A DNA stretch of 64,000 nt, from NCBI RefSeq assembly GCF_026151205.1, contig NC_087081.1, forward strand, positions 310,001 to 374,000. The letters run 5' to 3'. The translations under genes were made by a program, and so were the position numbers. This document shows positions 20,188 through 30,840 of this stretch, one piece after another; within the stretch, counting starts at the first letter, position 1; each line of letters starts with the position of its first letter. The notes under the pieces are model-generated. The model worked only from the letters and a program-made list of their open reading frames with translations. It ran no database searches and had not been told where the DNA came from. Origin of the DNA: Bolinopsis microptera. Taxonomy: Eukaryota; Ctenophora; Tentaculata; Lobata; Bolinopsidae.

Positions 20188-20516
20188 TACATGTTTCGTA
20201 TCCAAATATCAGAGATATTATTATATATTTTTCCGCCTTCGGCGGCGCGCGCTTCGCGCGCGAAAAGTGGCATGCAACGTATGTCAACACCATCCTTAAA
20301 TGGACCCTTGGAGTTGGCAAAACTACATCCAACACAGCTGTTTGGGGAGACTGCGGAAGAACCCCTATTGTAGTTCAATATGTCAAACAAGTCACTGATT
20401 TCCATAATCGACTTGCAAGACTTGATACATGATACGTATCCCAAATATCATGTATTTGGGATACATGATATCCCAAATACATGTATCCCAAATAAGTGGC
20501 ATGCAACGTATGTCAA
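20188..20516. repeat. Duplicated segment with palindromes and two GC-rich TTC-loop hairpins
   Basis: GTGGCATGCAACGTATGTCAA occurs in direct orientation at 20267-20287 and 20496-20516. Each is preceded by related text (GATACATG...ATCCAAATATCA near 20188; GATACATGATACGTATCCCA near 20426). Between them lie two perfect back-to-back hairpins (CCGCC-TTC-GGCGG at 20233-20245; CGCGCGC-TTC-GCGCGCG at 20246-20262) and an AT-rich palindrome series (20426-20490). No coding content is supported. Confidence 0.7.
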
Positions 20517-20748
20517 TGCAAGACTTAACCTAGAAGACTCGCCAGCTCTGGCCAGGCACGCATTTGTGGAGCAGAAGAAACTTGACCTAGGATGGTTCAG
20601 AGCACTAGAATCGATGCTAATGATACTCGACGAGAACAAACTAGAACATCAACTTTACAACCCATTGCTGTGTCGAGAAAGGGCACACAATCGATTTATC
20701 ACAGTGCTGGCAAGCACGACCGTTGCATTTATTGTGGGTATACTATGT

Positions 20749-20822
20749 ACCCCATTTACTATTATACCCCCTTTACTATTATACCCCCTTTACTATTATA
20801 CCCCCTTTACTATTATACCCTC
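20749..20822 (+). repeat. 17-bp tandem repeat, about 4.3 copies
   Basis: Unit ACCCCCTTTACTATTAT repeated head to tail with one variant first copy. Non-coding; open frames through it are fortuitous. Confidence 0.95.
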
Positions 20823-21635
20823 TTTGGTACACGTTACAAGCCTCTTTCGTGCACGCGAAGCTCCGGCAGGAGTTTTTCAGACATTAAGACTCATCGGAAG
20901 TCGTTCAGCAGATTTATTTTAGTTCAAAACATTCTAATTTGATGTCAAAGATGACAGGAATAAAAAATAGTTATGTTGAGATTTTTAAGAAATTTGCATA
21001 AAATACTCGCCAGCACTGTTATACGAAATTCGGTAAAAAACCCAAAATCGCCATATTCAGGTGCCTTAAAAACCATGTTAAAATTGAGTTAGAGATCTGA
21101 AATTTTTCAGGGCGTCTAGACGTTGACCAAATCGACTGCAAAAAAAGTTTCAGGTTTCAGGAACATCGGGAAGTGGGTTTTCTAGAACCCCTGTTTTATG
21201 ACAGATTGTCGTGATATATACATATATTCAGGGATAGACGCTTTGCCAGTCAATTGTAGCCTGTATTTAATTGTCCATAGATTCAAAAGTATAAAAGATA
21301 CAGCCATTTCCGACCACAGGTCTTGAAAATAATTGTTTACACTTTGCACTTTAGTTTACATTGTATAAACAAATTATTTGACGTCATGAACACCCTTTGA
21401 TGACGTCATCAAGTTAACCGTTTTTAAAACTTTATTTTTGACAAAGCAATAACTTTTAAAAATGATTTTACACCATTAAAAAGTAATTGTATTCAAAATC
21501 TGAGGAAATTTTCATCTTAGATAATTGTTCAAGCATTCTGAAAATCTACCGGAAAGTTTTTCTAGCTTGCTCCTTCAGTTTGCTGCTACCGTTTACCTTT
21601 GCGTGTGTACTTGTACATTACTATACAAGTACACT

Positions 21636-22532
21636 ATGGGGGATGACCCAACTTTGACCCGATCCCAGGAGTTGATTAAGGAGTTCAACTATGATCAACA
21701 GGAAGATGTGGAAGGCTGTGTTGCACGCTGGTCCGATCAGTTAGAAAAAAACCTGCATATGGACTACCGTGAAATTGACTACGAAAGTCGTGAAAAGATC
21801 AAGACTAAGGATAAAACGACTCTGTCTGGCTGGGTTGTGGATGCAGTGGACCTTGTTCGTCGGCAGAGTAGTCAGATGTATCTCTTGAAGGAGATCATCG
21901 AGTGCTTCAAGACGGAAGCACTAGCAGACAAAGAAAAGGTGATCAGACTGCAGGGCCAGCTGCTGATGCAGAAGGACGAACAACTACAGTTGCTTAAGAC
22001 GTCTGTTGAGGAGACAGTCCAAACAACGGTGGAGTCAGGGATTCAGAACTATAGTGCAGCTGTTCAACAGAACAGTGCTAGTGGTACGGTCTGCAACAGT
22101 AAAATCCTGAAGAAGGTGATGAAGAGTGTGGCTGCAGAGGAGGACAGGAGCAAGAACCTGATCGTGTTTGGGCTGAAAGAAGAGGAGGAAGAACAGCTTC
22201 CAGCGCTAGTTACCGCAGTTTTGGAGGAGATCGGGGAGAAACCTCACTTCGAAGCGACTAGAGTCGGTTGGAAGAGGCCAGGTAGTACGGCTATCCGACC
22301 AGTCAAGATCACCGTCCCAAGCTCAACAGCGGTTCATCAGATTCTGATGAAAACAGGGAGACTGAGGGAGACGCACAAAGATGTATGGATATGTCCAGAC
22401 AGATCCAGCGAAGAACGAGCAACAAGGAAGCATCTGGTCACTGACCTGAAGAAGAAGAGGGCGGAACAGACTCATCTCGACCACTACATCCGGTACGGGA
22501 AGGTATGTAGCCGTGATAAGAAGTCATCATGA
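21636..22532 (+). CDS. LINE ORF1-type protein (coiled coil + RRM-like/CTD), apparently solitary
   Basis: 298 residues from the ATG at 21636 (MGDDPTLTRSQELIKEF); an in-frame ATG at 21525 adds 37 hydrophobic, less convincing residues. The middle is helical and coiled-coil-like (about 90-150: QLLMQKDEQLQLLKTSVEE). The C-terminal half (RSKNLIVFGLKEEEEEQ, then RVGWKRPGSTAIRPVKITV, then WICPDRSSEERATRKHL) follows the L1-type ORF1 layout of an RRM-like fold plus a C-terminal nucleic-acid-binding domain. Such proteins coat LINE RNA. No EN/RT frame follows within 1 kb, so this is either a remnant of a degraded LINE or an exapted single gene. The frame is intact. Confidence 0.6.
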   Translation: MGDDPTLTRSQELIKEFNYDQQEDVEGCVARWSDQLEKNLHMDYREIDYESREKIKTKDKTTLSGWVVDAVDLVRRQSSQMYLLKEIIECFKTEALADKEKVIRLQGQLLMQKDEQLQLLKTSVEETVQTTVESGIQNYSAAVQQNSASGTVCNSKILKKVMKSVAAEEDRSKNLIVFGLKEEEEEQLPALVTAVLEEIGEKPHFEATRVGWKRPGSTAIRPVKITVPSSTAVHQILMKTGRLRETHKDVWICPDRSSEERATRKHLVTDLKKKRAEQTHLDHYIRYGKVCSRDKKSS

Positions 22533-23556
22533 GTTACACTCTCGGACACTGATCAGTATATGAAGGAGTGATGATTATTTTAAGAATTTTCAGACGTTAT
22601 CTGTATTTAAGAGACAACTATATATTTTGAATATTTTATTATTTGATTGTTTCACACTTTTCATATTTCATAATTTTATTACTAGGTGGAGGTGATGTTA
22701 TTGAGACTTTGGGCGGCCATAAAACTCCTGTTTTGAAAGTTGTCCTCTGTACTTGTTTCACTGACCCACGCTTTATAGCATTTATACATTTCGGCCCATG
22801 TTATATGTTTGTTCGACTTGCTGTACATTTGTATATTTGCTATTTTGTAAAAGTTTCAAATCAAATCATAAAGATATTCGTCATTGAAGTTTGTGCTTTT
22901 TTGAAGAATTATTTTATAAAAACGTCAATTTTGCGATTTAGTATTCTCTGGTGTTGGGCCATGCCTTGGGTTGTGGAGCTCAGTTCTGCTTCCTATAGGT
23001 ATAAATTGTGCATTAGGCTAGTTTTAAAGTTGAAAATCGAAAAGTTGCACACGTGGGGACACGCCCAAATTGATAGAAAATCGCTAAAATCACTGAAAAT
23101 TGCTGTTTTCGTCATTTTCTGTCAACTTTAGAGTGCCGTTGTGATTATTACAATTCTTCTTGTAATACTTTGAAACTTTGCATGCTTATCAAACTATATA
23201 TAAAATAATTACATGCAAAAATTTACGGCGATTCAATATTGGATGCGCACGCAACGTCCGCTCAAAGGTTGCACGCGCGAAAGGTGAGAATTTGGCTCAT
23301 TCGTGATTTCCAACAAATTCTGCTTTGCCACGACAGTTTAATGTCATTATATATGAATTTAATGCCAACTTGAATGAGTATTAAGTGGCATATTCAGTCA
23401 GTGATCGACCGATATGCTTACCTAAACACAAGGAAATGTTTTTTAAGGAAAAATTTCGAAATCGTTGAAACTTCCTCCTTATTAATGAAGATATCAGTTT
23501 ATATTTCGACTTTATAAAGTACCCTGACATTATAAATATAATCAAAAAGAGATGAT
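22533..23556. other. Non-coding, nothing recognised
   Basis: AT-rich sequence after the ORF1-type gene. The 162-residue open frame at 22643-23131 has no family features and is probably chance. It may be decayed LINE sequence. Confidence 0.35.
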
Positions 23557-23890
23557 ATTTGACCAAAACCCATATAATAATCATGGGTAGAGTTAACCGC
23601 TGCCAGTGTCTCTCTTTTCCAAACAAAAGGAAATGATATTAATTTGAGGAACCGTCCGCAAATGCAAATTGATACCGAGAATGAAATCGGTCGCTCGCTT
23701 TTCCCATTTAATAAGCTTTATTACAATTCGTAAGCCGTGAATGAATGGGAAAAGCGAGCGACCGATTTCATTCTCGGTATCAATTTGCATTTGCGGACGG
23801 TTCCTCAAATTAATATCATTTCCTTTTGTTTGGAAAAGAGAGACACTGGCAGCGGTTCACTCTACCCATGATTATGGGTTTTGGTCAAAT
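23557..23890. repeat. Large near-perfect inverted repeat (about 150-bp arms, 35-bp loop)
   Basis: Left arm 23557-23708 (ATTTGACCAAAACCCAT... to ...GCTCGCTTTTCCCATT) is matched by the reverse complement in 23744-23890, with only a few differences such as TATAATAATCATG against CATGATTATGG and GTTAACC against GGTTCAC. The transcript or single strand would fold into a roughly 150-bp hairpin. It may be a foldback/MITE element; no protein coding. Confidence 0.9.
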
Positions 23891-24579
23891 TAAACTATGG
23901 GAAAGAGAAAGAAAAAGCAATAAGAAGCTTATATGTTATACTCGTAGGGAATAAGTAATCGGGTTTGGATATATGAGGTGGCTCGACGGCGCTACAGCGA
24001 TGACAAAAGTTTGCTTCTTCGCAATATACTTATAGACCACTCCCTTATAATTATGTGGATGAAAGGAGTCTATTTTGCGCGCGCGACGCCAGTTATGTGT
24101 TAATTAATTACATTTACAGGCATGGCAACCAGTTTTTGGTGCTTGACGACAGTTAAACAGGTTTCCATCGGGTTCCAATTCAATTTCACTCTAATTCATT
24201 AATAATAATATAGCATATTATTATTAGTCATCTGAGCGCCTGAGCGGATCAATCATCAATATAAGATTAAATGTTATTTTGGTGATTAATTACCGGTAAT
24301 AAATTACCGAGTGATAAAATTCAGCAAGTCAAAAAAATTAAATTATGATATCAGCTGATAAACTCGTGGCTGATTATTTAACAGTTGATCGCACTGGATA
24401 GTAAATAGCGAAAACATAGTTGAAAACAGATGTTACTTAATTACATTTACATTCAATGAGCAAATAAGATCAGAGCTATTACTACTAGTGAAACGACAAT
24501 GGGGGTCACGACGTGATACAACATAAACCCTCATGGCTAATCTCAACCCTAACGGCCTAACAGGAATGCACCTAAAAAT

Positions 24580-25209
24580 TTGACCATTGTTTATAATGAT
24601 CAGGCCCGGCGCGCGCTACTTTGTAGCACTTGCCACACGGTGGAAAATTTGTAGATTCTATATATAGGTGATTTTAGAAGACAAATTGTCATAAATAATT
24701 TTCTAGCTCGAACACAAATTGTACAAATTTTTTTACAAATTTTGTGTCTTTAACCATTATAAATTTGGTACTAAAAGATTCGTCTTACCAAGCTGATTAC
24801 GATCCTGTAAAAATTATTTCAAAAAAAAACTGATACTTTTTGAGTTATAGGCATTTTAAGCCTTAAATCTGCCATGTTTGGCCTTTTTGACGATGAATTT
24901 TACTAAGTCGTTTGAGGCCACATTTCATACCTTAAAACTCAAAATTGAGAAAGATCCTGTTCCAAAAAGTTAAATATGATCATCAGCTACACTCACAAGA
25001 ATTTTTAAGGCGATATCTTATGACCTGGGTGAATGGTAAAATATACAACTTTGATTTTTACAAAAATTTCAATTTTGCTTCTCTCGACCTTGTTTGGCTT
25101 GACGGATGTTACTCGTCTAAATTTCTTCGAAGTAGCGCGCGCCGCTTTCTTCTCGACGGCAAGTGCTACGAAGTAGCGCGCGCCGGGCCAGATCATTAAC
25201 AATGGTCAA
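24580..25209. mobile_element. Non-autonomous inverted-repeat element (MITE-like), about 630 bp
   Basis: Terminal inverted repeats of about 55 bp: left 24580-24634 (TTGACCATTGTTTATAATGA, then CAGGCCCGGCGCGCGCTACT, then TTGTAGCACTTGCC) and right 25158-25209, its reverse complement with a few mismatches. The very GC-rich CCCGGCGCGCGC core stands out in AT-rich DNA. No transposase inside. No clear target-site duplication was identified. Confidence 0.7.
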
Positions 25210-26413
25210 TGTTTGGCCTGTAACTTCGTCATCTATATTTTAATTATAAAATCCTTTGAAGGGCTTCTTGTACGGATTGTAAATAATGTTCAGTTAAAAA
25301 ATCAGTCAATAAAAATGACTGAAATATCGGTATTACACTTACAGTGACTGGTGACAGACTTCTCAAAATTTCCAAAACTTTCGAAAAAAGAAAATATTTA
25401 TTTTTTCGAAAGTGCGTGCTCTCAAAAATAATTTTTAATGTATCAAATCTTATTGTTTTGATGTATACTTTCTTAATATGAAGTTAACAGCAGGGCCAGG
25501 TCATAAAAGCTTTTGGTGTATGTCCCCTTAAGTAGGCTGTAAATGTTATATTGTTATATATTTTAACCTATGTATGTCCCGGGTCCCCCCGTAGGGGGGG
25601 GCATACATAGGTTAGAATGGTTTTGTGCACCAAGAGGAGTAGAGTTGTTTGAATTATAATTTAAGTATAGATATCAATAATGAATAATCCCCATGCAAAT
25701 AGAACAAAATTTTGAGCTGTTTTAGAAAGAAAAAAAAGACTCAAAAATAATTTACACAAAACATCGTTTTATCATGAATCTAGTTCTACAGCTCTCAAAT
25801 ATCATAAGAAAATTAAGCAAATACTATAGCATATTTTAGTTTGTTTGGGGACTGGTTTATAAGCCAGTCAATGTTTACGAATATAATAACTTTATTGCAT
25901 AATCATAAATGCATATTATAAATAGATCAAATCTGAAACACAAATTTGCACGCAGTTAATAAATTTAAAAAAATAAAATGAAAAAAGAAAGGTTTATTCA
26001 TATTGATCAAACAAAATATGGAGCACTCTGTGCTTCCAACAGCCTTTCAGACTCGCGCTAAGTTCATGTTAGGGACTGGTTTAGGAAATCGTAGATATTG
26101 CTATGCCATTAGTTTGGATATGTAGACGTGTTGTGATTGTTAAAATCAATTACGGTTTGTGCTGATAGGAAAATAGTGATAGTGGGGAATGTGGCAGTGT
26201 AAATATGGATCTGGAATTTAGGATGTGTGGCTTATCCATTAATATTAGTTGCCGCTAGTCTGTGCTCAGTTTGTTCTGGTTTTTTGTGTGCAAATATATA
26301 TATAAATATATATATATCATTTGTGGAGTATGGTGTAAGTAATGTTTTTGGTTGGAGTGCAGTGGTTATATGTGTGAGAAAAGATATATGGTCATTTTAG
26401 TAACTCACATAAA
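25210..26413. other. Non-coding; includes a 51-bp palindrome and probable LINE 3' flank
   Basis: A palindrome at 25564-25614 (TAACCTATGTATG ... CATACATAGGTTA around C6/G8 runs) and AT dinucleotide repeats at 26297-26322. The part nearest 26413 is probably the 3' UTR of the minus-strand LINE, whose exact end I could not place. Confidence 0.4.
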
Positions 26414-28148
26414 TCAGAACTTGAGCTCATTTGTGGCAAAATTAAGCTCACACCAATCAAGTGTATCATGCTTGAATTGCAATTCTCGTAAGGCAATTTT
26501 CAATATATTCTTAAACCCGTTTGTCGGAGTATTAAAACTTATCTTACTTGATGTTTGTCGACAGCTGTTCCACATGTAGGATGATTGGTAGATGAATTGT
26601 GAGGATGGTTGTGATGTAATGAAATAATCCTCTCGTCGTGGTGACCTGTTAAATGATGAGTACAGTGATAATGGTTCCTCTAACTTATTAATTTTGAATA
26701 GTTCTAAGAGACAAGTGTACTTGTACAGATTGTGGACCGTCAACAACCTGTGGGTTTTAAACAAGGGCTTGGAGTGTTCTTTTTGGTAAAAGTCCACCCC
26801 CAGTCTTTGCTTATCAACAGGTCGTGTTCGGGCACACGTTTTAAACTTCTCTAGGTAAGCTTCTCTATCCCCAAACAGAATTCTTATACACTTTTTCTGT
26901 GTTTTAAAGATAGGTTCAAGTCGGTTATTGCTAATACCACCCCACACAGATATTCCAAATCCTAAATGTGATTCAAATAGAGTATGATATAAATCCTTAT
27001 AATACTGCTTTGGGACAATGTGTCGTATTTTGCACAGCTTTCCTACTTCGCATTTAAGTTTTGAGTTAAGTGACTGCGTATGTGATTTCCAGTTAAGTTG
27101 GTCGTCAATAATAACGCCTAGAAATTTAGCTTCTTGAACTCTTTTAATAACTACATTATTTAAAGTTAGTATGTTCTCGTCATTTTCTACTTCCTCTTTG
27201 GCCCGTGAGGGTTTAAAATGAATAAAACAACATTTCTTAATGTTAATATGTAATAAGTTTAGTTTCATATACTTGTACACAAATGATAGAACTTCATTTC
27301 CTTTTTCGTATAGTCTTTTGACACATGTGTCTTCTATAAATATGTTAGTGTCGTCGGCAAATAGTATAAACTTTCCTATAATTGATGAGTTACGGATGTC
27401 ATTAATATAAATAATAAAAAGTAAGGGACCAAGACAGCTCCCCTGCGGCACTCCATAGACTACTGGAAGTTTCTCGGATTCTTCACCTAATACCGAGACA
27501 TACTGGTATCTGTTCGACAGGTAACTTGCTATAAGGTTATTTGCATTTCCACGGATTCCATAATTTTCTAACTTATGCAGTAACTTTTCATGTGATATTG
27601 TATCAAAGGCTTTACTAAGATCAATAAATATTCCAAGAACGTGTTGTTTTTTCTTGAGGCAAGATTCTACGTGGTTCACTGAGTAATTTAGGGCATAACT
27701 GGTCGAGTGATTTTTACGGAATCCGTACTGGTTTTCATATAAGGAGTTCTGTGAATGAAAGAAGCTGTATAATCTATTGAATATAATCTTTTCAAATATT
27801 TTACCAAACACAGCTAGCGTTGATACAGGTCTATAGTTTTCAAGGAGTTCCTGGTTATCTTTCTTGTAAATGGGACTAATCCTTCCAACTTTAAGGTCAT
27901 CTGGAAATATGCCATCTTTCATACATTCGTTATACAGTACAGTGAGTAAAGGAGTAACTATTTTAGAGGACTGCTTAATTACATGAATCGGTATGTCACT
28001 TGCCTTGCCATTTTTAAGTTCAGATATGATTTTGCTAACCTCGTCTGTTGTGCAGTCATGCATGTAAATGCTGGAAGTGTTTGAAAGCGGTAGATAATCA
28101 TAGAAACTAGGTATACTGTTTATGTTAATTTGTCCAAGATCATTGTAA
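26414..28148 (-). CDS. LINE ORF2, reverse transcriptase part (separated from EN by insertion)
   Basis: Reads continuously from NDLGQININSIPSFYDYLPL through the RT motifs: NYRPVSTLAVFGKIFEKI, NQYGFRKNHSTSYAL, GIFIDLSKAFDTISH, GVPQGSCLGPLLFIIYINDI and the active site LFADDTNIF, then KFLGVIIDDQLNWKSH and a C-terminal thumb/zinc-poor domain. The enzyme would copy LINE RNA at a nicked target (target-primed reverse transcription). The first residues of the open frame (above 28148) derive from antisense of a tRNA copy and are not native. The stop at 26414 looks natural. Confidence 0.9.
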
Positions 28149-28214
28149 GCGCAGTGGAAGCGTGCTGGGCCCATAACCCAGAGGTCGGTGGATCGGAACC
28201 ACTTCCTGCTACCA
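28149..28214 (+). pseudogene. Partial initiator tRNA-Met copy with genomic CCA, lacking bases 1-9
   Basis: Starts GCGCAG (tRNA position 10) and continues GGAAGCGTGCTGGGCCCATA and ACCCAGAGGTCGGTGGATCG to GCTACCA: D arm, CAT anticodon with the initiator-type GGG/CCC stem pairs, T arm and 3' acceptor strand plus CCA. The 5' acceptor strand and bases 8-9 are missing, so it cannot fold as a tRNA. An encoded CCA and a break at G10 point to reverse transcription of a mature tRNA. It abuts the end of the adjoining inverted-repeat element, as a primer-binding site abuts an LTR. Confidence 0.8.
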
Positions 28215-29226
28215 CTGTTGGAACCCTGTTCTTGGGTTAATTAAATAACAAATAATACTCAATTATTATAAATACAAATTAGATGAATAAAGAGGTTATA
28301 CAAATCTTGTGTCAAAAGTAACCTTGTTACTCTACAATGTACTCTCTTAAATAGTGAATGATTGATATGGTGTGACTCAGTAACTCACACTACTCTGCTC
28401 TAACTAATAGTTAAAACACATTTTAATACTTTCAACACTACTATATAACAAATAATTTGAGCAAAGGTTTAGTTCCAGTGATTGTATATACAGTGTTGGG
28501 GTAAAGGGACTCCAGAAGGCAGACAAGGCTCGACTCCAGACTCTAGTTGAAGTAACAGAAGAGAGAGGAGTGTCCAGTGTTTAGTTGACTCCAGACTCTA
28601 GCGTAGCAGAAGGGAGAGGAGTGACGTTGTCGACTCCAGACTCTAGCGTAGCAGAAGGGAGAGGAGTGACGTTGTTTTAGTGATCCCACAGATTCCAGTC
28701 GACAGATACTATCTGTGTTCTGTGACGTGGAAAGAGTGGTAAGTAGTTTATAGTTATAGTTTAGTAGTTTAGTCTAGGAGTTCCCGCTTCCTCTTTCACT
28801 TTCATTTATAGTTTCACGTGGATTACCTTTCACTTTACTCACGGTAGTTTTCCCCCAGGGTTTTGTTTTATAGTTATCAGTTCCAGTTTTACTTGAAGTC
28901 CTCATCATTCAGAAGTCCCTCATATAGTAAGAAGAACATCATCATCAGGAGTAGTAGTTTTAATTTAATAGTAGTTTAATCTAATAGTAACAAAGACATT
29001 GTTTAGTTTAGTATTGAAATGTGTTTTAACTATTAGTTAGAGCAGAGTAGTGTGAGTTACTGAGTCACACCATATCAATCATTCACTATTTAAGAGAGTA
29101 CATTGTAGAGTAACAAGGTTACTTTTGACACAAGATTTGTATAACCTCTTTATTCATCTAATTTGTATTTATAATAATTGAGTATTATTTGTTATTTAAT
29201 TAACCCAAGAACAGGGTTCCAACAGT
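28214..29226. mobile_element. 1.01-kb element with perfect 210-bp terminal inverted repeats, inserted in the CR1-like LINE
   Basis: Arms 28214-28423 and 29017-29226 are exact reverse complements by eye (ACTGTTGGAACC ... GTTAAAACACATTT). The 593-bp centre has an internal tandem motif (GACTCCAGACTCTAG, three times between 28530 and 28660) and no ORF. Ends are TG...CA, and one end is followed by CCA of an initiator-tRNA copy. Two readings: a long-TIR (foldback) DNA element, or two LTRs in inverted orientation made by aberrant LTR-retrotransposon cDNA, the tRNA being the copied primer. No clear target duplication (at most TAC). Confidence 0.75.
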
Positions 29227-30840
29227 ATTTAGGTCAGAGGCTAATGATACAAAATATTTATTGAATTCGTTTGCTATGATCCTTCTATTTGTTATCTTAA
29301 CGTTGTCTATGGTGAACAGCGGCTTTATTTCACGCCGCCGTTTACCTCTTATACGATTTATTAGTTCCCAGGTCTTTTTACTATCACCGCTATTTTCAGC
29401 AAATTTACCAGAGAAGTATTCTGTTTTCACAGTTTGACGTGTTTTCTTTAGGACTTTTCTGTATTCTTTGTAGATAAGGTAGCAACTACGTTTTAGTGAG
29501 CATTCAGGGCACTGGCAAATGCCGCCCTTGTTATCAGTTTCCCCGAGTTTACATTTTCTATTTCTTATCTCAACCCAATTTTCGTACAGTTTATGCTGAT
29601 TATTAATTGAGCAAATGAGACCGGGAGTTATCCAAGGGTTAACCTGAACAGTTCTCTTAGAGGTTTTCGGGGTCTCTAATTTAAACGATTTTTCGACGCA
29701 GTTTTTGTAAGTGTCATGGAATTCAGTAAAGTTATGGATTGTTTTAGTTTTAAGCTCATCTTCAAGATCCACTAGGAAGCCGTTAACATTTGATTGACAG
29801 AAGTCGTAATATTGTTTAAAAGAAGTTTTTTCAGAGTTGACTTCAACATTCCAGTTAAATGTGTTAAAAATAGGTGAGTGATGAGTTATTCGTTCTTTTA
29901 GGGTGCCTGAAGTAATCACATTCTCAATATCGTTAGTAATAATGTTATCTATGCAGGATGCTTTACAGCCTGGTTTTTCGTGGGTAACAATAGATATTAA
30001 CGGACAAAATCCTTTACTGAATAATATTTCTTCATATTTTTGAACATTTTTGTTATCTTTATCATGAAGATCGATATTAAAGTCTCCAGCTAGATAACTA
30101 AACTTCGGCATGTGATCAAGAAGGTTAGAAAGTTCAACTAGAGCTTGGGAAATACAGCCACTTGGTGGACGATACAAAACACCTACATTAACAGGTTGAT
30201 CTTCGTTACTTAATGATAAGACAAGTATTTCTAGATGTTCTGTGACTTGTGATATATTCTCAATTACAGTAGCATTTAATTTATCGTCAACATAAAGGGC
30301 TACTCCAGTGCCCTTTTGTTTGTTAGGTGCTGTGTCCTGATAGTAACTATTATAACCGTCGAGCTGAAATAGATTGCTTAATTCTTTTCCAGTGTTGGTT
30401 TCAGCTAGGGCTATTACGGAGAATTTTGTTTTGTACCTACAGGTTTCAATGGCAAGGTTGTCAAAATTTGATTTATTTCCATCAATATTTTGAAAGAGAA
30501 TAGATGATTGTTTCTTTACTTGGTTGCAGAGAATATTTGTAAGGTCAGATGCAGTGTATGAGTTACAATCATTTAAAGTATTTGAGATTTTGGTTGTGTA
30601 TTCGTCTAGGTTGTTGTCGTCGTCGTCATTGTCAGTGAGTAGTTTAAATGGGTTGTATTTAACCTTGTCTAAATGGATACAACGAGTACAGTAAAACTCA
30701 TTAGATTGGCTATTTGGATTTGATTTGCGATAGCATTTATGGTGCATTATGCAGTCACAGTGAAAACATTCAACTATTGTTTGGCCGATGACTATGTTCT
30801 TAGAACAGACAGGACATACCTCCTTAATGAGGGGAGTCAT
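29227..30840 (-). CDS. LINE ORF2, N-terminal PHD-like finger and AP endonuclease
   Basis: About 537 native residues from ATG 30840. Residues about 9-55 form a PHD-type Cys4-His-Cys3 finger (CPVCSKN..., VECFHCDCIMHHKCY, then YCTRC). Residues about 115-335 are an AP-like endonuclease: FQNIDGNKSNFDNL, the catalytic-Glu motif ALAETNTG, GVLYRPPSG, GDFNID, SCIDNIITND and HHSPIF. This enzyme nicks target DNA to start retrotransposition. The frame ends in the linker before RT (NEFNKYFVSLASDLN), where the 1-kb element sits; the last residues before the stop come from that insertion. Its start ATG overlaps the ORF1 stop (ATGA). Confidence 0.88.

Noticed and set aside
20380-20922. 180-residue frame in the 20-kb region
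   Set aside because: Crosses palindromes and a 17-bp tandem repeat, without any domain resemblance.
22643-23131. 162-residue hydrophobic frame
   Set aside because: No start context, domain or splice evidence; AT-rich DNA readily gives Phe/Ile/Leu-rich open frames.
28149-28214. Functional tRNA gene
   Set aside because: The first nine bases are absent, the acceptor stem cannot form, and CCA is encoded, which is not normal for an animal tRNA gene.
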